In this document: positions 6,358-7,073 of the stretch, in pieces
How positions within the stretch are numbered: position 1 is the first letter of the stretch
Layout: each line of letters opens with the position of its first letter
From: Prevotellaceae bacterium
GTDB taxonomy: Bacteria; Bacteroidota; Bacteroidia; Bacteroidales; UBA932
Direction: 5' to 3'
DNA length: 7,073 bases
Assembly: GCA_031257655.1 (NCBI GenBank)
Contig: JAIROF010000225.1
Span: 1 to 7,073 of the forward strand
Notes under the pieces: generated by a model
Database searches by the model: none
What the model was told of the DNA's origin: nothing
Seen by the model: only the letters and a program-made list of their open reading frames with translations
Program-made: the position numbers and the translations under genes

Positions 6358-7073
6358 ATGAAAGTTCGCTATTCCAAAGCATACCTCCTTCCGCAGCATT
6401 TGATTCGCATGAAGCTCCACTGGCAGATGCTGATTGCGCTCGTTGCCGGGGTTTTCGTCGGCGTCGCGCTTCCCGGAGCCTCCCCCTACGTTTCGTGGAT
6501 AGGGGAGATGTTCATGAACGCGCTGTGCATGCTCATCGTTCCGGTCATCTTTTTCTCCATCGTTACAAGCATTGCCGGCATCAGCGCCACCGGGCTGAAA
6601 AGAATCGGCGTGAAGGTCATTGCCTGCTACACGGGCACGATGCTGATTGCCGCGCTAACGGGGCTATTTCTGGTAAACCTCATTGAGCCGGGGAGCAGCG
6701 TGCAGGTGGAGCACGTTGTGGCCGTCCCCGACCGGATAGCCGGCGCCACCTTGTCGCTCAAAGACACGATTGTCGGCTACGTGCCGAGCAACATCTTTTA
6801 CGCTTTCACGCAAAACAATACCATTCCGGTCATCCTTATTGCATTTTTGGTGGGGCTGGTTTTGCCGAAAATCTCCGCAGCGGGGCGCCGCGCGCTGGAG
6901 GGCTTGTTTCGTGGCGGGCTGGAGCTGACGATGAAGCTGACAAGAATCGTCATCCGCTGCTCTCCGGTTGGCGTTTTCGCCATTATCGTCGGCCAGCTTG
7001 CCAGAACCCCCGATTTTGTTGCGCTCCTTCAGGTTATTTTGCTCTACTTCCTGACGGTGGCGGCAGGGCTGAG
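6358..7073 (+). CDS. Dicarboxylate/amino acid:cation symporter (DAACS/SDF family), N-terminal part
   Basis: This is an inner-membrane secondary transporter that couples uptake of acidic amino acids or C4-dicarboxylates to Na+ or H+ (SDF family, PF00375). The open frame runs off the window after 238 codons; the family is usually about 400-440 residues, so the second half is missing here. Visible family features are KLHWQMLIALVAGVFVG (19-35, TM1), MLIVPVIFFSIVTSIAGI (58-75, TM2), a third hydrophobic stretch at about 86-108, VPSNIFYAFTQNNTIPVILI (142-161), and CSPVGVFAIIVG (201-212). The substrate-binding serine-rich hairpin and NMDGTA-type motif would lie beyond the edge, so glutamate/aspartate and C4-dicarboxylate types cannot be separated. 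An in-frame TAA at 6349-6351 makes ATG 6358 the first possible start; ATG 6409 (M18) is an alternative closer to TM1. No Shine-Dalgarno is visible. A promoter at 6257-6287 precedes it. Confidence 0.92.
   Translation, partial: MKVRYSKAYLLPQHLIRMKLHWQMLIALVAGVFVGVALPGASPYVSWIGEMFMNALCMLIVPVIFFSIVTSIAGISATGLKRIGVKVIACYTGTMLIAALTGLFLVNLIEPGSSVQVEHVVAVPDRIAGATLSLKDTIVGYVPSNIFYAFTQNNTIPVILIAFLVGLVLPKISAAGRRALEGLFRGGLELTMKLTRIVIRCSPVGVFAIIVGQLARTPDFVALLQVILLYFLTVAAGL

Noticed and set aside
6258..6686. 142-codon forward open frame overlapping the symporter start
   Set aside because: It is out of frame with the clear SDF-family symporter sequence; its product is low-complexity and Arg/His-rich.

Overview
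The window looks like GC-rich chromosomal DNA from a member of the Bacteroidota. Three things point there. It carries a SusC/SusD outer-membrane nutrient-uptake pair, which is essentially diagnostic of the phylum. None of the start codons has a convincing Shine-Dalgarno sequence. One intergenic promoter fits the Bacteroidota form (TTTG, 19 bases, TAnnTTTG). I cannot name a genus from the sequence alone.

Layout: a SusC-like TonB-dependent transporter (15-3197, possibly starting a little upstream of the window), an AT-rich 65-base gap, a SusD-like surface lipoprotein (3263-4939), and an M28-family zinc aminopeptidase (4936-6003) whose start codon overlaps the SusD stop as ATGA. These three genes form one likely transcription unit. 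A 354-base non-coding stretch follows (6004-6357). It holds a large imperfect inverted repeat just downstream of the peptidase, a 15-base AT palindrome, and a well-formed promoter. The promoter drives the last gene, the N-terminal half of a dicarboxylate/amino acid:cation symporter (6358 to the window end, truncated by the edge).

How the genes may work together: SusD and SusC form the lidded outer-membrane importer. The co-translated M28 enzyme has a cleavable signal peptide and intact metal ligands, and would trim imported peptides in the periplasm. No glycoside hydrolase, polysaccharide lyase or sulfatase is present, so a peptide-directed (RagAB-like) locus is more plausible than a glycan locus, although the substrate is not shown by sequence. 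The downstream symporter could take up acidic amino acids or C4-dicarboxylates, but it has its own promoter and may be unrelated.

The window contains no obviously unprecedented system. The items most worth a second look are the hairpin-forming repeat after the peptidase, the long Asp/Asn-rich C-terminal tail of SusD, and the tight SusCD-peptidase coupling.
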